A stretch of 37,277 bases of DNA, from assembly GCF_902806475.1 (NCBI RefSeq), contig NZ_CADCWS010000018.1, positions 1 to 37,277 of the forward strand, in the 5' to 3' direction. The stretch comes from Candidatus Frankia nodulisporulans. Its GTDB lineage: Bacteria; Actinomycetota; Actinomycetes; Frankiales; Frankiaceae. Of the stretch, positions 24,502 to 32,623 are shown one piece after another. Both the position numbers and the translations under genes were made by a program. Under the pieces are notes generated by a model. It searched no databases and had not been told where the DNA came from. It worked only from the letters and a program-made list of their open reading frames with translations. How positions within the stretch are numbered: position 1 is the stretch's first letter; each line of letters begins with the position of its first letter.

Positions 24502-25443
24502 ATGGGCGCCCCCCCGGGCCTGACCGGCATCCTGTCGGCGTTGCGCTGCCCGGTGTGCGCCGACGAGCTGGGCGGTGCTGGTTCGGGTGGTGCTGGTTCG
24601 GGCGGTGCGGGTTCGGGTGAGGTGTGCTGCGCGGCGGGGCACAGCTTCGACCTTGGCCGCGGGGGCTACCTCAGCCTGCGCGGCGGCCGGTCGCGGCGGA
24701 TCACCGGCGACACCTCGGCGATGGTGGCCGCCCGCGCCGCCTTCCTGGACGCCGGGTACTACGCGCCGCTGACCGCCCGGCTTGGCGCACTCACCGCCGC
24801 GGCCCGCGCCGATGCCCGGGCCGCACCGACGATCCTGGAGATCGGTGCCGGCACCGGCCACCACCTGGCCGGCGTGCTGACCGCCCTCGAACACGGCGCC
24901 CGTGGGATCGCGGTGGACGTGGCGCCGCCGGCGCTGCGTCGCGCGGCTCGGGCGCATCCGCGAATCGGGGCGGTCTCCTTCGACGCCGCCGAACAGTGGC
25001 CCGTCGCGGACGGCCAGGTGGACGTGCTGCTCGACGTGTTCGCCCCGCGTCATCCGGGTGAGATGCGCCGGGTGCTGCGCCCGGGCGGGCTGCTGCTCGT
25101 CGTCACACCCGGACCCGCGCATCTCGCCGAGTTGCGGGGCCCGCTCGGCCTGGTCGGCCTGCACCCCGACAAGGACGGCCAGCTCGCGGGACGGCTCACC
25201 GAACAGTTCAGCCCCGGCCCGGTCGAGCGGCTGGACGTCCCGCTCACACTCCCGGTCACCGCCGCCGCCGACCTCGCCCTGATGGGCCCCACCGGCCACC
25301 ATCGCACCCGCGACGACCTGTGTCAGGCCGCCGCCGCGGCCTGGGGGAGCGACCTCGAGAGCGCCACCGTCCCCGTCACCGCGAGCTTCCGGCTGCATCT
25401 GTTCCACGCCGGATCGGCCGGTTCGATCAGGGTGGCATGGTAG
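24502..25443 (+). CDS. RlmA/TlrB-type 23S rRNA (guanine-N1)-methyltransferase family protein
   Basis: A 313-residue SAM-dependent methyltransferase of the RlmA family, which methylates N1 of G745 or G748 in helix 35 of 23S rRNA. The N-terminal zinc finger has CPVC (16-19) and CCAAGHSFDL (about 42-51), followed by GYLSLRGG and GDTSAMVAARAAFLDAGYYAPL. Both of these match the family. The Rossmann core has LEIGAGTGHH near 112-121 and VAPPALRRAARAHP. The gene product of Streptomyces fradiae tlrB in this family gives tylosin resistance, but most members are housekeeping or intrinsic. A GAGSG repeat sits between the two zinc half-sites. The ATG at 24502 follows the phosphatase by 5 nt. This gene is not part of the equivalent mycobacterial cluster. 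Confidence 0.85.
   Translation: MGAPPGLTGILSALRCPVCADELGGAGSGGAGSGGAGSGEVCCAAGHSFDLGRGGYLSLRGGRSRRITGDTSAMVAARAAFLDAGYYAPLTARLGALTAAARADARAAPTILEIGAGTGHHLAGVLTALEHGARGIAVDVAPPALRRAARAHPRIGAVSFDAAEQWPVADGQVDVLLDVFAPRHPGEMRRVLRPGGLLLVVTPGPAHLAELRGPLGLVGLHPDKDGQLAGRLTEQFSPGPVERLDVPLTLPVTAAADLALMGPTGHHRTRDDLCQAAAAAWGSDLESATVPVTASFRLHLFHAGSAGSIRVAW
24574..24618 (+). repeat. 15-bp repeat inside the RlmA-like zinc finger
   Basis: Three units of GGTGCTGGTTCGGGT (one or two mismatches) encode Gly-Ala-Gly-Ser-Gly repeats between the CxxC and CC..H zinc half-sites. Confidence 0.95.
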
Positions 25444-25526
25444 CCGGCGGCCGCGGCTGCTGACACCGGCGCGGCCGTGGGGAACCACACGCGCACCGGT
25501 GGGTACTCGCGCCTACGCTGAGTCGA

Positions 25527-25562
25527 GTTCTACAGCTGGTCGTAGTTCTACAGTGGGTCGTA
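25527..25562. repeat. Tandem 18-bp repeat upstream of the ResA-like gene
   Basis: GTTCTACAGCTGGTCGTA and GTTCTACAGTGGGTCGTA are adjacent copies with two mismatches. Each holds TCTAC...GTAG half-sites of inverted orientation. It lies 39 nt before the start codon of the cytochrome c assembly operon, so it may bind a regulator. Confidence 0.5.
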
Positions 25563-25600
25563 GACGGGTGCGGGAGCCGAGAGGGGCAGGGCACATACTG

Positions 25601-26266
25601 GTGCGCGTGGCAGAGATGGGACGGCGGTTCAGATCAGCTGATGGTCCGGACTCGCCGCTGAGTGGCCATGCCCGTGTTCGACCGGTCCGCGTTCGACCGG
25701 CCCGGGTGGGGCGCCTGCTGGCGCTGGTGATGGCGTTGGTCGGTGTGCTCGCCGCGTGCTCCGCGCACGGCAACGCGACCGATGCGACGGGTGGCGACGG
25801 CTACGGCTTCGTCCAGCAGTCGGCCGGGACGGACTACGTCAGTGTCGGCAACCGGCACGCCGCGCCCAGGCTGTCCGGCAAGGATCTTGACGGCAAGCCG
25901 ATCGACCTGGCCTCGCTGCGGGGCAAGGCCGTCGTGGTCAACTTCTGGGCCTCCTGGTGCGCGCCGTGCCGCGCCGAGTCACCGGGCCTGGCCAAGCTCG
26001 CCCGTCAGGAGCGGTCGGTCGCCTTCCTCGGTGTCAACGAGAAGGACGGCACGTCCAGCGCGAAGGCGTTCACCCGTGACTTCGAGATGCCCTATCCGAG
26101 TGTCGTCGACCGGCTGGGCACACTCGCCGCCGGCTGGCCGGTGGCGCCCGGGCTCCCGTCGACGTTCGTGCTCGACGCCGACGGTCGGATCGCCGCCCGG
26201 TTCACCGGCGGTGTCCTGCCCGAGGAACTCGCCCCCGTGCTGACCCGGTTGCAGGCCGAGACGTGA
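25601..26266 (+). CDS. ResA/TlpA-like thioredoxin-fold lipoprotein of cytochrome c biogenesis
   Basis: A 221-residue exported thiol-disulfide protein. The N-terminus is Arg-rich, then LLALVMALVGVLAAC forms a signal with lipobox LAAC, so it is likely anchored to the outer face of the membrane. The thioredoxin fold follows: GKDLDGKPIDLASLRGK, VVVNFWASWCAPCRAES with the CxxC pair, and PGLPSTFVLDADG with the cis-Pro. It would reduce the apocytochrome CxxCH motif, taking electrons from CcdA encoded next. I chose GTG at 25601 (AGGG 9 nt upstream); ATG at 25616 is the alternative. Gene order ResA-CcdA-ResB-CcsB is the standard System II set and matches M. tuberculosis Rv0526-Rv0529. Confidence 0.88.
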   Translation: MRVAEMGRRFRSADGPDSPLSGHARVRPVRVRPARVGRLLALVMALVGVLAACSAHGNATDATGGDGYGFVQQSAGTDYVSVGNRHAAPRLSGKDLDGKPIDLASLRGKAVVVNFWASWCAPCRAESPGLAKLARQERSVAFLGVNEKDGTSSAKAFTRDFEMPYPSVVDRLGTLAAGWPVAPGLPSTFVLDADGRIAARFTGGVLPEELAPVLTRLQAET

Positions 26267-26273
26267 TCCGCCC

Positions 26274-27170
26274 ATGAGCGCCGCTGACCTGGTCACCAAC
26301 GGTTCGGTGCTGCTCGCGGCACCCGTGGCGGCCGCCGCCGGACTGATGTCGTTCCTCTCTCCGTGCGTGCTGCCACTCGTCCCCGGCTATCTCAGCTTCG
26401 TCACTGGCCTGTCCGGTGAGGAACTCGAGGAGCGCGAGCGCCGCGACACCCTCCCCGAACCGGCCGAGCCGGTACTCGTGAGCGCCGGGTCAGCTGGTGG
26501 GGCGGTGCTGCCCGCGAACCCCGGCCTGGCCGGGCAACGGGAACCGGGCCCACCGCGGGCGCGGCTGCGCCAGTTGCGCTGGGGCGGACGGGTGACCGCC
26601 GGCACGGGACTGTTCGTGCTCGGGTTCACGGCGGTGTTCGTGTCCTACGGTGCGGCGTTCGGCGGGCTCGGTAACCGACTGCAGGCCCATCAGGTGGGGG
26701 TGAACCAGATTCTTGGTGCCTTCACGGTCGTGATGGGCCTCGCGTTCGCCGGGCTGTTCTCCCAGCTGTCCTGGGCGAACCGGGAATGGCGTTTCCACCG
26801 GCTACCGCGTCCCGGGCTGATCGGTGCGCCCCTGCTCGGGGTGATGTTCGGTGTCGGCTGGGCGCCCTGTATCGGTCCGACCCTCACCGCCGTGCTGGGG
26901 CTCGCGACGACGAGTGCGACCGCTGGCCGGGGCGCGTTCCTGTCCGCCGTCTACTGCTTCGGGCTCGGGGCGCCGTTTCTCGCGGTCGGGCTCGCCTTCC
27001 GGCGGGCCGCTGGTGCCCTGCTCCTGCTGCGCCGGCACTCCCGCATTCTGACCGTCTCCGGTGGGCTCCTGCTGGTCGCGGTCGGAATGCTCCAACTCAC
27101 CGGGGCCTGGGCCGATCTGATCATCTTCCTGCGGCCCTACGCTCCCGGCTTCTCGGAGACGCCGCTGTGA
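26274..27170 (+). CDS. ccdA: Cytochrome c biogenesis protein CcdA
   Basis: A 298-residue membrane protein of the DsbD/CcdA transmembrane family that carries electrons from cytosolic thioredoxin to the ResA-like protein outside. The two reactive cysteines are visible: SFLSPCVLPLVPGYLSF (Cys31, first helix) and GWAPCIGPTL (fourth helix region). An Ala/Pro/Arg-rich loop of about 55 residues (about 48-100), longer than usual, separates helices 1 and 2. Later hydrophobic segments end at GVLQLTG-like MLQLTGAWADLI. It starts 8 nt after the ResA-like gene. Its stop overlaps the resB start (GTGA). Confidence 0.93.
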   Translation: MSAADLVTNGSVLLAAPVAAAAGLMSFLSPCVLPLVPGYLSFVTGLSGEELEERERRDTLPEPAEPVLVSAGSAGGAVLPANPGLAGQREPGPPRARLRQLRWGGRVTAGTGLFVLGFTAVFVSYGAAFGGLGNRLQAHQVGVNQILGAFTVVMGLAFAGLFSQLSWANREWRFHRLPRPGLIGAPLLGVMFGVGWAPCIGPTLTAVLGLATTSATAGRGAFLSAVYCFGLGAPFLAVGLAFRRAAGALLLLRRHSRILTVSGGLLLVAVGMLQLTGAWADLIIFLRPYAPGFSETPL

Positions 27171-29113
27171 CCCCTCCTCCCAGCTCCACCTCGTCCACGC
27201 GTGAGACCAGCGAGGACGCCGGGTTCGACCAGGAGTCCGCGCCCACCCGCCGGCTCCCCGACGGCCATGCCGACGCGGCCGCCACCGTCCGTCCGGAGGC
27301 GTTCGACCCACCGACCCGCGCCAGCACGGACACCGGCGCGGGAGCCGCCGAGCCGGACGCGCCGTCGCGGGCGAGCCCGACGCGTCCCGGCGGGGCCGCG
27401 GTGGGACGGTCCGGGCCGTGGGCGCTCGCGGTGCGCAGCTGGCGGCAGCTGACCAGCATGCGCACCGCGCTGTTGCTGCTGTTCCTGCTGGCGCTCGCCG
27501 CCGTGCCGGGTTCGCTGCTACCCCAGCGCAACATCAACCCGCTGCGGGTCGAGCAGTATCTCAAGGTTCATTCGACGATCGGTCCGGTGCTGGACCGGTT
27601 CTCCGGGTTCGACGTCTTCGCCGCACCCTGGTTCGCCGCGATCTACCTGCTGCTGTTCATCTCGCTGATCGGCTGCCTGTCCTCGCGTATCCGCTGGCAC
27701 GCGCGGGCGCTGTTCACCGCCCCGCCGAAGGCCCCGGCGCGTCCCGGTCGTCTGCCCGGGGGCAGTTCCTGGACGTCCCCGCTGCCGCCGGACGAGGCCG
27801 CCGAGATCGCCCGCGGGGTGCTGCGCGGGCGGCGGTTCCGGGCCAGCGTCGCGCCCGCCGATGCCCGCCGGCCGGACGGAACCCCCGACCACTCCGTCGC
27901 CGCGGAGAAGGGCTACCTGCGCGAGACCGGCAACCTCGTCTTCCACGTCGCGCTGGTCGGCCTGCTCGCCGCGGTCGGCTTCGGCTCCTGGTTCGGCTAT
28001 TCGGGGACGACCCTGGTGGTCTCCGGCGACGGATTCGCCAACACGCTCGTCTCCTATGACCAGTTCAGCGGCGGCAAGATCGTCAACACCGCGAAGCTGC
28101 AGCCCTTCTCACTGACCCTGGACCGGTTCCGGGCGTCCTACCAGCCCAACGGCGAACCGGCCGACTTCCGCGCGGACGTCAGCTACGCCACCGACCTGGA
28201 CGCCCCGACCCGGACGTCGACGATCCGGGTCAACCATCCGCTGATCCTCCACGACGCCAAGGTCTACCTGATCGGCCACGGGTACGCGCCGCATTTCGTC
28301 CTGCGTGACGCCAAGGGCACCGTCGTCTGGCAGAACAACGTGCCCTGCACGCCACGCGACGGCATGTTCACCTCCACCTGCACGGTGAAGATCCCCGACG
28401 CCGGCCTCGCGCCCGTCGGCACCCGACGTGAACCGCGGCAGTTGGCCTTCAGTGGCGTCTTCACCCCGACGACCCGGCTGGACCCCACCCGCGGCTACGT
28501 CTCGATCTTCCCGGCGGCCACCGCCCCCGGAATGACGATCACCGGTTTCGTCGGCAACCTGCATCTGGACGAGGGCGTGCCGCAGAACGTCTACACCGTC
28601 GACACCCGGGACATGAAGCAGATCCCGCTGACCGGCCCCGCCGGCGCCGGCCGCACCGCGCAGATCCTGGCCCCGAACAACCCCCGCCAGCGCACGCTGA
28701 CCGGCCTGCCCGGCGGCCTGAGCCTCGAGGTCGACAGCGTCGCCGAGTTCGCCACCTTCCAGGTGAAGGCCGACCCGGCCAAGCGCGAGGCGCTGGTGTT
28801 CGCGGTGCTCATCATCGTCGGCCTGATCGCGAGCCTGCGGGTGCGCCGCCGCCGGGTCTGGGTCCGCGCGCGTCCGGCGTCCGGCGGCGGGTCCATCGTC
28901 GAGATCGGCGGCCTGTCCCGCTCGCACGGGGACGGCTTCGCCACCGAACTCGCCGACCTCACCACCGGCGTCCGCGAGGCCACCGGAGCACCACCGCAGG
29001 ACAAGGCAGCAGAGCCAGCTGAGGCAGCAGAGCCAGCTGAGGCAGCAGAGCCAGCTGAGGCAGCAGAGCCAGCTGAGACAGCAGAGCCGAAGAGCAGGGA
29101 ACGGGAGCGCTGA
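27167..29113 (+). CDS. resB: Cytochrome c biogenesis protein ResB
   Basis: A 648-residue System II cytochrome c synthetase subunit. Residues 1-85 are a disordered Thr/Ala/Pro-rich region. The ResB domain begins at RSWRQLTSMRTALLLLFLLALAAVPGSLLPQ (hydrophobic helix about 97-117). A second helix is at WFAAIYLLLFISLIGCLSS and a third near 260-280 (VFHVALVGLLAAVGFGSWFG). A large extracytoplasmic region follows, then a last helix EALVFAVLIIVGLIASL near 541. The cytosolic tail ends with tandem AAEPAE repeats. It works with CcsB to attach heme to apocytochromes. GTG at 27167 overlaps the ccdA stop, and its stop overlaps the ccsB ATG (TGATG). Confidence 0.93.
   Translation: MTPPPSSTSSTRETSEDAGFDQESAPTRRLPDGHADAAATVRPEAFDPPTRASTDTGAGAAEPDAPSRASPTRPGGAAVGRSGPWALAVRSWRQLTSMRTALLLLFLLALAAVPGSLLPQRNINPLRVEQYLKVHSTIGPVLDRFSGFDVFAAPWFAAIYLLLFISLIGCLSSRIRWHARALFTAPPKAPARPGRLPGGSSWTSPLPPDEAAEIARGVLRGRRFRASVAPADARRPDGTPDHSVAAEKGYLRETGNLVFHVALVGLLAAVGFGSWFGYSGTTLVVSGDGFANTLVSYDQFSGGKIVNTAKLQPFSLTLDRFRASYQPNGEPADFRADVSYATDLDAPTRTSTIRVNHPLILHDAKVYLIGHGYAPHFVLRDAKGTVVWQNNVPCTPRDGMFTSTCTVKIPDAGLAPVGTRREPRQLAFSGVFTPTTRLDPTRGYVSIFPAATAPGMTITGFVGNLHLDEGVPQNVYTVDTRDMKQIPLTGPAGAGRTAQILAPNNPRQRTLTGLPGGLSLEVDSVAEFATFQVKADPAKREALVFAVLIIVGLIASLRVRRRRVWVRARPASGGGSIVEIGGLSRSHGDGFATELADLTTGVREATGAPPQDKAAEPAEAAEPAEAAEPAEAAEPAETAEPKSRERER
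29006..29077 (+). repeat. Four perfect 18-bp repeats at the end of resB
   Basis: The unit GCAGCAGAGCCAGCTGAG occurs four times without change, encoding Ala-Ala-Glu-Pro-Ala-Glu, followed by a partial unit. Codon choice here (GCA, CCA, GCT) is unlike the C/G-ending codons of its neighbours. Confidence 0.95.
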
Positions 29114-30261
29114 TGGCGGTCAACGAGGGCTTCGCCAGCCTGTCCAACCATCTGTTCGGCAGCGGCATGGCGGTGTACTCGGCCGCGATGCTCGGTTTCG
29201 CGGCCGAGTTCGCGTTCAGCCGCCCGGGCACCCGTGACGGCGAGGCGGTGACCTCCACCGAGACCTCCACCGTCCCAGCCGCACGTACGTCGGCGGACCG
29301 GTCCGCCGTGCTGGTCGCGGCCTCGGCCGCCGGGTCGGCGGGCAGCGTGATCGATGGTCCGGCCGCGGACGCCGCGGAGCGCGCCCGTGAGATCGAGGAG
29401 GTCCGCCGGCGGGACCGGGCCGCGCACTCGCTCGCCGGCGGTGACGACGGTGACCTGCGGGTCTCGGCGCGGGCCCGCTGGATCGGCCGGTTCGCGGTGG
29501 GCGCCACCGCCATCGGCTGGGCGTTGCATCTCGCGTCGGTCGTCACCCGCGGGGTCGCGGCGGACCGGGTGCCGTGGGGCAACATGTACGAGTACTCGTC
29601 GATGATCTGCCTGATCGCGGTCACGACGTTCCTCGGCCTGATCACCCGGCACAACGTGCGCTGGCTGGGCGTCTTCGTCATGGTGCCGGTGGTGCTCTAC
29701 CTCGGCTTCGCCGGGACGGTGCTCTACGTGGCGCCCGGGCCGCTGGTGCCGGCGCTCAACTCGTACTGGCTGAAGATCCACGTGGTCGGGGCGATCGTCG
29801 CGAGCGGGGTGTTCCTCGTCTCCGCGGTGACCACGCTGCTGTTCCTCATCAAGGAACGCTGGGAGAACCGGCTGGCCGAGGTCGCCACCGGACGGGCCGA
29901 GGCCAGCCGGGCGATGCAGAACCGCGGTGGGATCGTCATGCGGCTGCCCTCGTCGGCCGCGCTGGACACCCTCACCTACCGGATCATCGCGTTCGCCTTC
30001 CCGATCTGGACCTTCGCGATCATCGCCGGTGCGATCTGGGCCGAGGCGGCGTGGGGTCGCTACTGGGGCTGGGACCCCAAGGAGACCTGGTCGTTCATCA
30101 CCTGGGTCTGCTACGCCGCCTACCTGCACGCCCGCGCGACCGCCGGCTGGCGTGGCCGCCGCGCCGCGACCATCTCACTGGTCGCGTTCATGGCTCTGTT
30201 CGTCGACTACTACCTGGTCAACCTGGTCATCACCGGCCTGCACTCCTACGCCGGCGTCTGA
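29113..30261 (+). CDS. ccsB: Cytochrome c biogenesis protein CcsB (CcsA/ResC family)
   Basis: A 382-residue membrane protein that handles heme and, with ResB, ligates it to apocytochrome c outside the membrane. The heme-binding tryptophan-rich motif is WGRYWGWDPKETWSF near 313-327, and conserved histidines occur in helices (ALHLASVV, KIHVVGAIV, YLHARATAGW). The first helix is followed by a hydrophilic insert of about 70 residues (about 37-110) rich in Ala, Glu and Arg. The ATG at 29113 overlaps the resB stop. It is the last gene of the ResA-CcdA-ResB-CcsB operon, ending at a strong terminator. Confidence 0.94.
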   Translation: MAVNEGFASLSNHLFGSGMAVYSAAMLGFAAEFAFSRPGTRDGEAVTSTETSTVPAARTSADRSAVLVAASAAGSAGSVIDGPAADAAERAREIEEVRRRDRAAHSLAGGDDGDLRVSARARWIGRFAVGATAIGWALHLASVVTRGVAADRVPWGNMYEYSSMICLIAVTTFLGLITRHNVRWLGVFVMVPVVLYLGFAGTVLYVAPGPLVPALNSYWLKIHVVGAIVASGVFLVSAVTTLLFLIKERWENRLAEVATGRAEASRAMQNRGGIVMRLPSSAALDTLTYRIIAFAFPIWTFAIIAGAIWAEAAWGRYWGWDPKETWSFITWVCYAAYLHARATAGWRGRRAATISLVAFMALFVDYYLVNLVITGLHSYAGV

Positions 30262-30282
30262 CCGGACGCCGGCACAGAAGAT

Positions 30283-30328
30283 CCCCTCGTCTAGGCCGCC
30301 CCTCGGTCGGGGCGCCCTAGACGAGGGG
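30283..30328. terminator. Strong bidirectional terminator hairpin
   Basis: CCCCTCGTCTAGG pairs perfectly with CCTAGACGAGGGG (13 bp). Inside, after a C/C mismatch, CGCCCC pairs with GGGGCG around a 6-nt loop. It lies between the convergent ccsB and minus-strand small membrane gene and ends 6 nt before the latter's stop codon. Confidence 0.85.
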
Positions 30329-30334
30329 CGGCTG

Positions 30335-30754
30335 TCAGCCGCGGGAGGGCGAGGGGGGCTCGGACTCGCCGCCGCGGATGCGCTCGGTGAGTTCCCGCAG
30401 GAACTCCGGGTCGTCGTCCGGGCCCTTGGGACGGGCGACGGGACGGCGGGTACCCATCCGCGAGCCGGGATGGCCGAGACCGGCCTCACGCCGGGTGACC
30501 TCCCAGGCGGACCGCTGACCGAACGCCGGATGGTCGGAGACGGCGCGTCGCGGCGCGCGTGCGCCGTAGCCGTTCACCCGCGGCCGGCCGAACAGGAACC
30601 AACCGACCGCGCCGGGGATCCAGAACAGCGCGACCGCCACGATCCAGAGAAGTTTCGACCCCACTCGTACTTCGTCCGGGGGCGTCCCGACCACATCGAT
30701 GATCGCGTACGCCCAGACACCGATGATCACAAACGTCAGCGCGAGGCCCAGCAC
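30335..30754 (-). CDS. PLDc_N-type small membrane protein
   Basis: A 139-residue protein with two transmembrane helices. The N-terminal part reads VLGLALTFVIIGVWAYAIIDVV, then a short hydrophilic turn (DEVRVGSKLLW) and a second helix ending in PGAVGWFLFGRPR. This is the phospholipase D-nuclease N-terminal (PLDc_N) pattern common in small actinobacterial membrane proteins. The remaining 80 residues are basic and Pro-rich, ending acidic/Ser-rich. I chose GTG at 30754, which has AAGGAG 10 nt upstream and starts directly before the first helix; upstream in-frame extensions are low-complexity. No enzymatic motif is present. The function is unknown. Confidence 0.8.
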   Translation of the reverse strand: MLGLALTFVIIGVWAYAIIDVVGTPPDEVRVGSKLLWIVAVALFWIPGAVGWFLFGRPRVNGYGARAPRRAVSDHPAFGQRSAWEVTRREAGLGHPGSRMGTRRPVARPKGPDDDPEFLRELTERIRGGESEPPSPSRG

Positions 30755-31171
30755 CTGCTGGTCGCTCCTTCCAGCTCTCCGTGACCGATTACGTCCTGTC
30801 AGGTTTCGCCTGGCATATGGGCTATGAACGTCGGCACGCGGGTTAGTAGTCCCGGTCCGCCGGGCGGTCACCGTGGCCCAGCGGGGCAGCCGCCGCGGCC
30901 TGCGGGTCCTGGCCGTGCGCGGCGACTCGGACGGGCCGGACGGTGTGCTCCCCCGCTGTCCGCGGCTGCCCGAAGGCGGCCCCCGGAGGGCGCACGTGTC
31001 GCGAAGATGGCCGGCCCGTGTATCCCTAGTGTGCCCCTCCTCCCGGGGTCGCGTCCGGCCGGTTGGCAACAGCGTTGTCGGCGTCGCCCCGACCGGCAGC
31101 GCTGGGTGCGCCGATCGTCACCGGTGGTGGGGGAGCCTACGGTTGTCGGTGCCGGCTGCGAGGATGGGGCA
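30755..31171. other. 417-bp divergent intergenic region
   Basis: It separates the PLDc_N-type gene (minus) from the UbiD gene (plus). I see no gene and no strong repeat. TAGTGT at 31027-31032 fits a -10 for the menaquinone operon, with no clear -35. Confidence 0.45.
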
Positions 31172-32623
31172 ATGGCCTGGGCGGATCTACGCGCGTTTCT
31201 CGCGCACCTCGAACGGCGGCGTGACCTGCGACGGGTGTCGGTGCCCGTCGACCCCAGGCTGGAGGTCACCGAGATCGTCACCCGGGTGGTGCGTGAGCAC
31301 GGCCCGGCGCTGCTGTTCGAAGCCCCCCTCGGGTCGGACATGCCGCTGGCGATCAACGTGTTCGGCACCGAGGCGCGGATGGCCGCGGCCCTCGGCGTCG
31401 AGCGTCTGGATGAGATCGGCGAGCGGATCGCCGCCCTGCTGCGCCCCGAGCTACCGGTCGGCCTGTCCGGCCTGCGCGACGCCCTGGGCAAGGCCGCGTC
31501 GCTGACGTCACTGCCGCCGCGCCGGGTGCGCACGGCCCCCTGCCAGGACGTCGTTCTCGAAGGGTCGGACGTCGACCTGTTCCGCCTGCCCGGGGTGCAC
31601 GCCTGGCCGAGCGACGGCGGCGCCTTCCTCAACCTGGGGCTGACCCACACCCGTCATCCCGAGACCGGCGCCCGCAACCTCGGGATGTACCGGTTGCAGC
31701 GCCACGACGCCCGCACCGTCGGCATGCACTGGCAGATCCACAAGGATTCCAACGCCCACCACGCCGTCGCCGAGCGGCGCGGCGAGCGGCTCCCCGTGGC
31801 GATCGCGTTCGGCTGCGACCCGGCGGTCACCTACGCCGCGTCCGCCCCACTGCCCGCCGACATCGACGAGTACCTGTTCGCCGGCTACCTGCGCGGCGAG
31901 CGGGTGGAGATGGTCGACTGCCGCAGCGTCCCGCTGCGGGTGCCGGCGAACGCGCAGATCGTGCTCGAGGGCTGGCTGGAGCCGGGGGAGCGGCTGCCCG
32001 AGGGCCCGTTCGGCGACCACACCGGCTTCTACACGCCCGTCGAGCCGTTCCCGGCACTGCACGTCGACGTGATGACGATGCAGCGTGAGCCGGTGTTCCA
32101 GACGATCGTCGTCGGCCGCCCGCCGCAGGAGGACGGGCCGATGGGCAAGGCCACCGAACGGATCTTCCTGCCGCTGATCCGGATGATGATTCCCGAGATC
32201 GTCGACTACGACCTGCCGGAAGCCGGCGTGTTCCACAACTGCTGCATCGTCTCGATCGACAAGCGTTACCCCAAGCACGCCCAGAAGGTGATGCACGCCA
32301 TCTGGGGCGCCGGGCTGCTGTCGCTGTCCAAGCTGATCGTCGTGGTCGACGCCGACTGTGACGTCCACGACTACCACGAGGTGGCCTGGCGGGCGTTCGG
32401 CAATGTGGACTACGCCCACGACCTGCTCACCACGATCGGCCCGGTCGATCATCTCGACCACGCCTCGTACGAGCAGTTCTGGGGTGGCAAGGTCGGGGTC
32501 GACGCGACCCGCAAGCTACCGACCGAGGGTTACCGCCGGGACGGCGGCTGGCCCGAGGAGATCGTGATGGATGCCGCGGTGCGCGACCGGGTCACCCGGC
32601 GTTGGAAGGAGTACGGCCTGTGA
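31172..32623 (+). CDS. mqnL: UbiD-family decarboxylase of menaquinone synthesis
   Basis: A 483-residue prenylated-FMN-dependent decarboxylase. Family landmarks are WQIHKDSNAHHAVAERRGE near 190-205, VLEGWLEPGERLPEGPFGDHTGFY near 262-285 with the catalytic Glu residues, and MGKATERIFLPLIRMMIPEIVDY. DADCDVHDYHEVAWR follows. In the futalosine pathway this enzyme removes the carboxyl group from the prenylated naphthoquinone acid. The cofactor would come from the UbiX encoded two genes downstream. ATG at 31172 has GAGGA upstream at suitable distance. The stop overlaps the next start (GTGA). Assignment to menaquinone rests on neighbours mqnP, mqnE and mqnA; the related Streptomyces gene is SCO4490. 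Confidence 0.88.
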   Translation: MAWADLRAFLAHLERRRDLRRVSVPVDPRLEVTEIVTRVVREHGPALLFEAPLGSDMPLAINVFGTEARMAAALGVERLDEIGERIAALLRPELPVGLSGLRDALGKAASLTSLPPRRVRTAPCQDVVLEGSDVDLFRLPGVHAWPSDGGAFLNLGLTHTRHPETGARNLGMYRLQRHDARTVGMHWQIHKDSNAHHAVAERRGERLPVAIAFGCDPAVTYAASAPLPADIDEYLFAGYLRGERVEMVDCRSVPLRVPANAQIVLEGWLEPGERLPEGPFGDHTGFYTPVEPFPALHVDVMTMQREPVFQTIVVGRPPQEDGPMGKATERIFLPLIRMMIPEIVDYDLPEAGVFHNCCIVSIDKRYPKHAQKVMHAIWGAGLLSLSKLIVVVDADCDVHDYHEVAWRAFGNVDYAHDLLTTIGPVDHLDHASYEQFWGGKVGVDATRKLPTEGYRRDGGWPEEIVMDAAVRDRVTRRWKEYGL

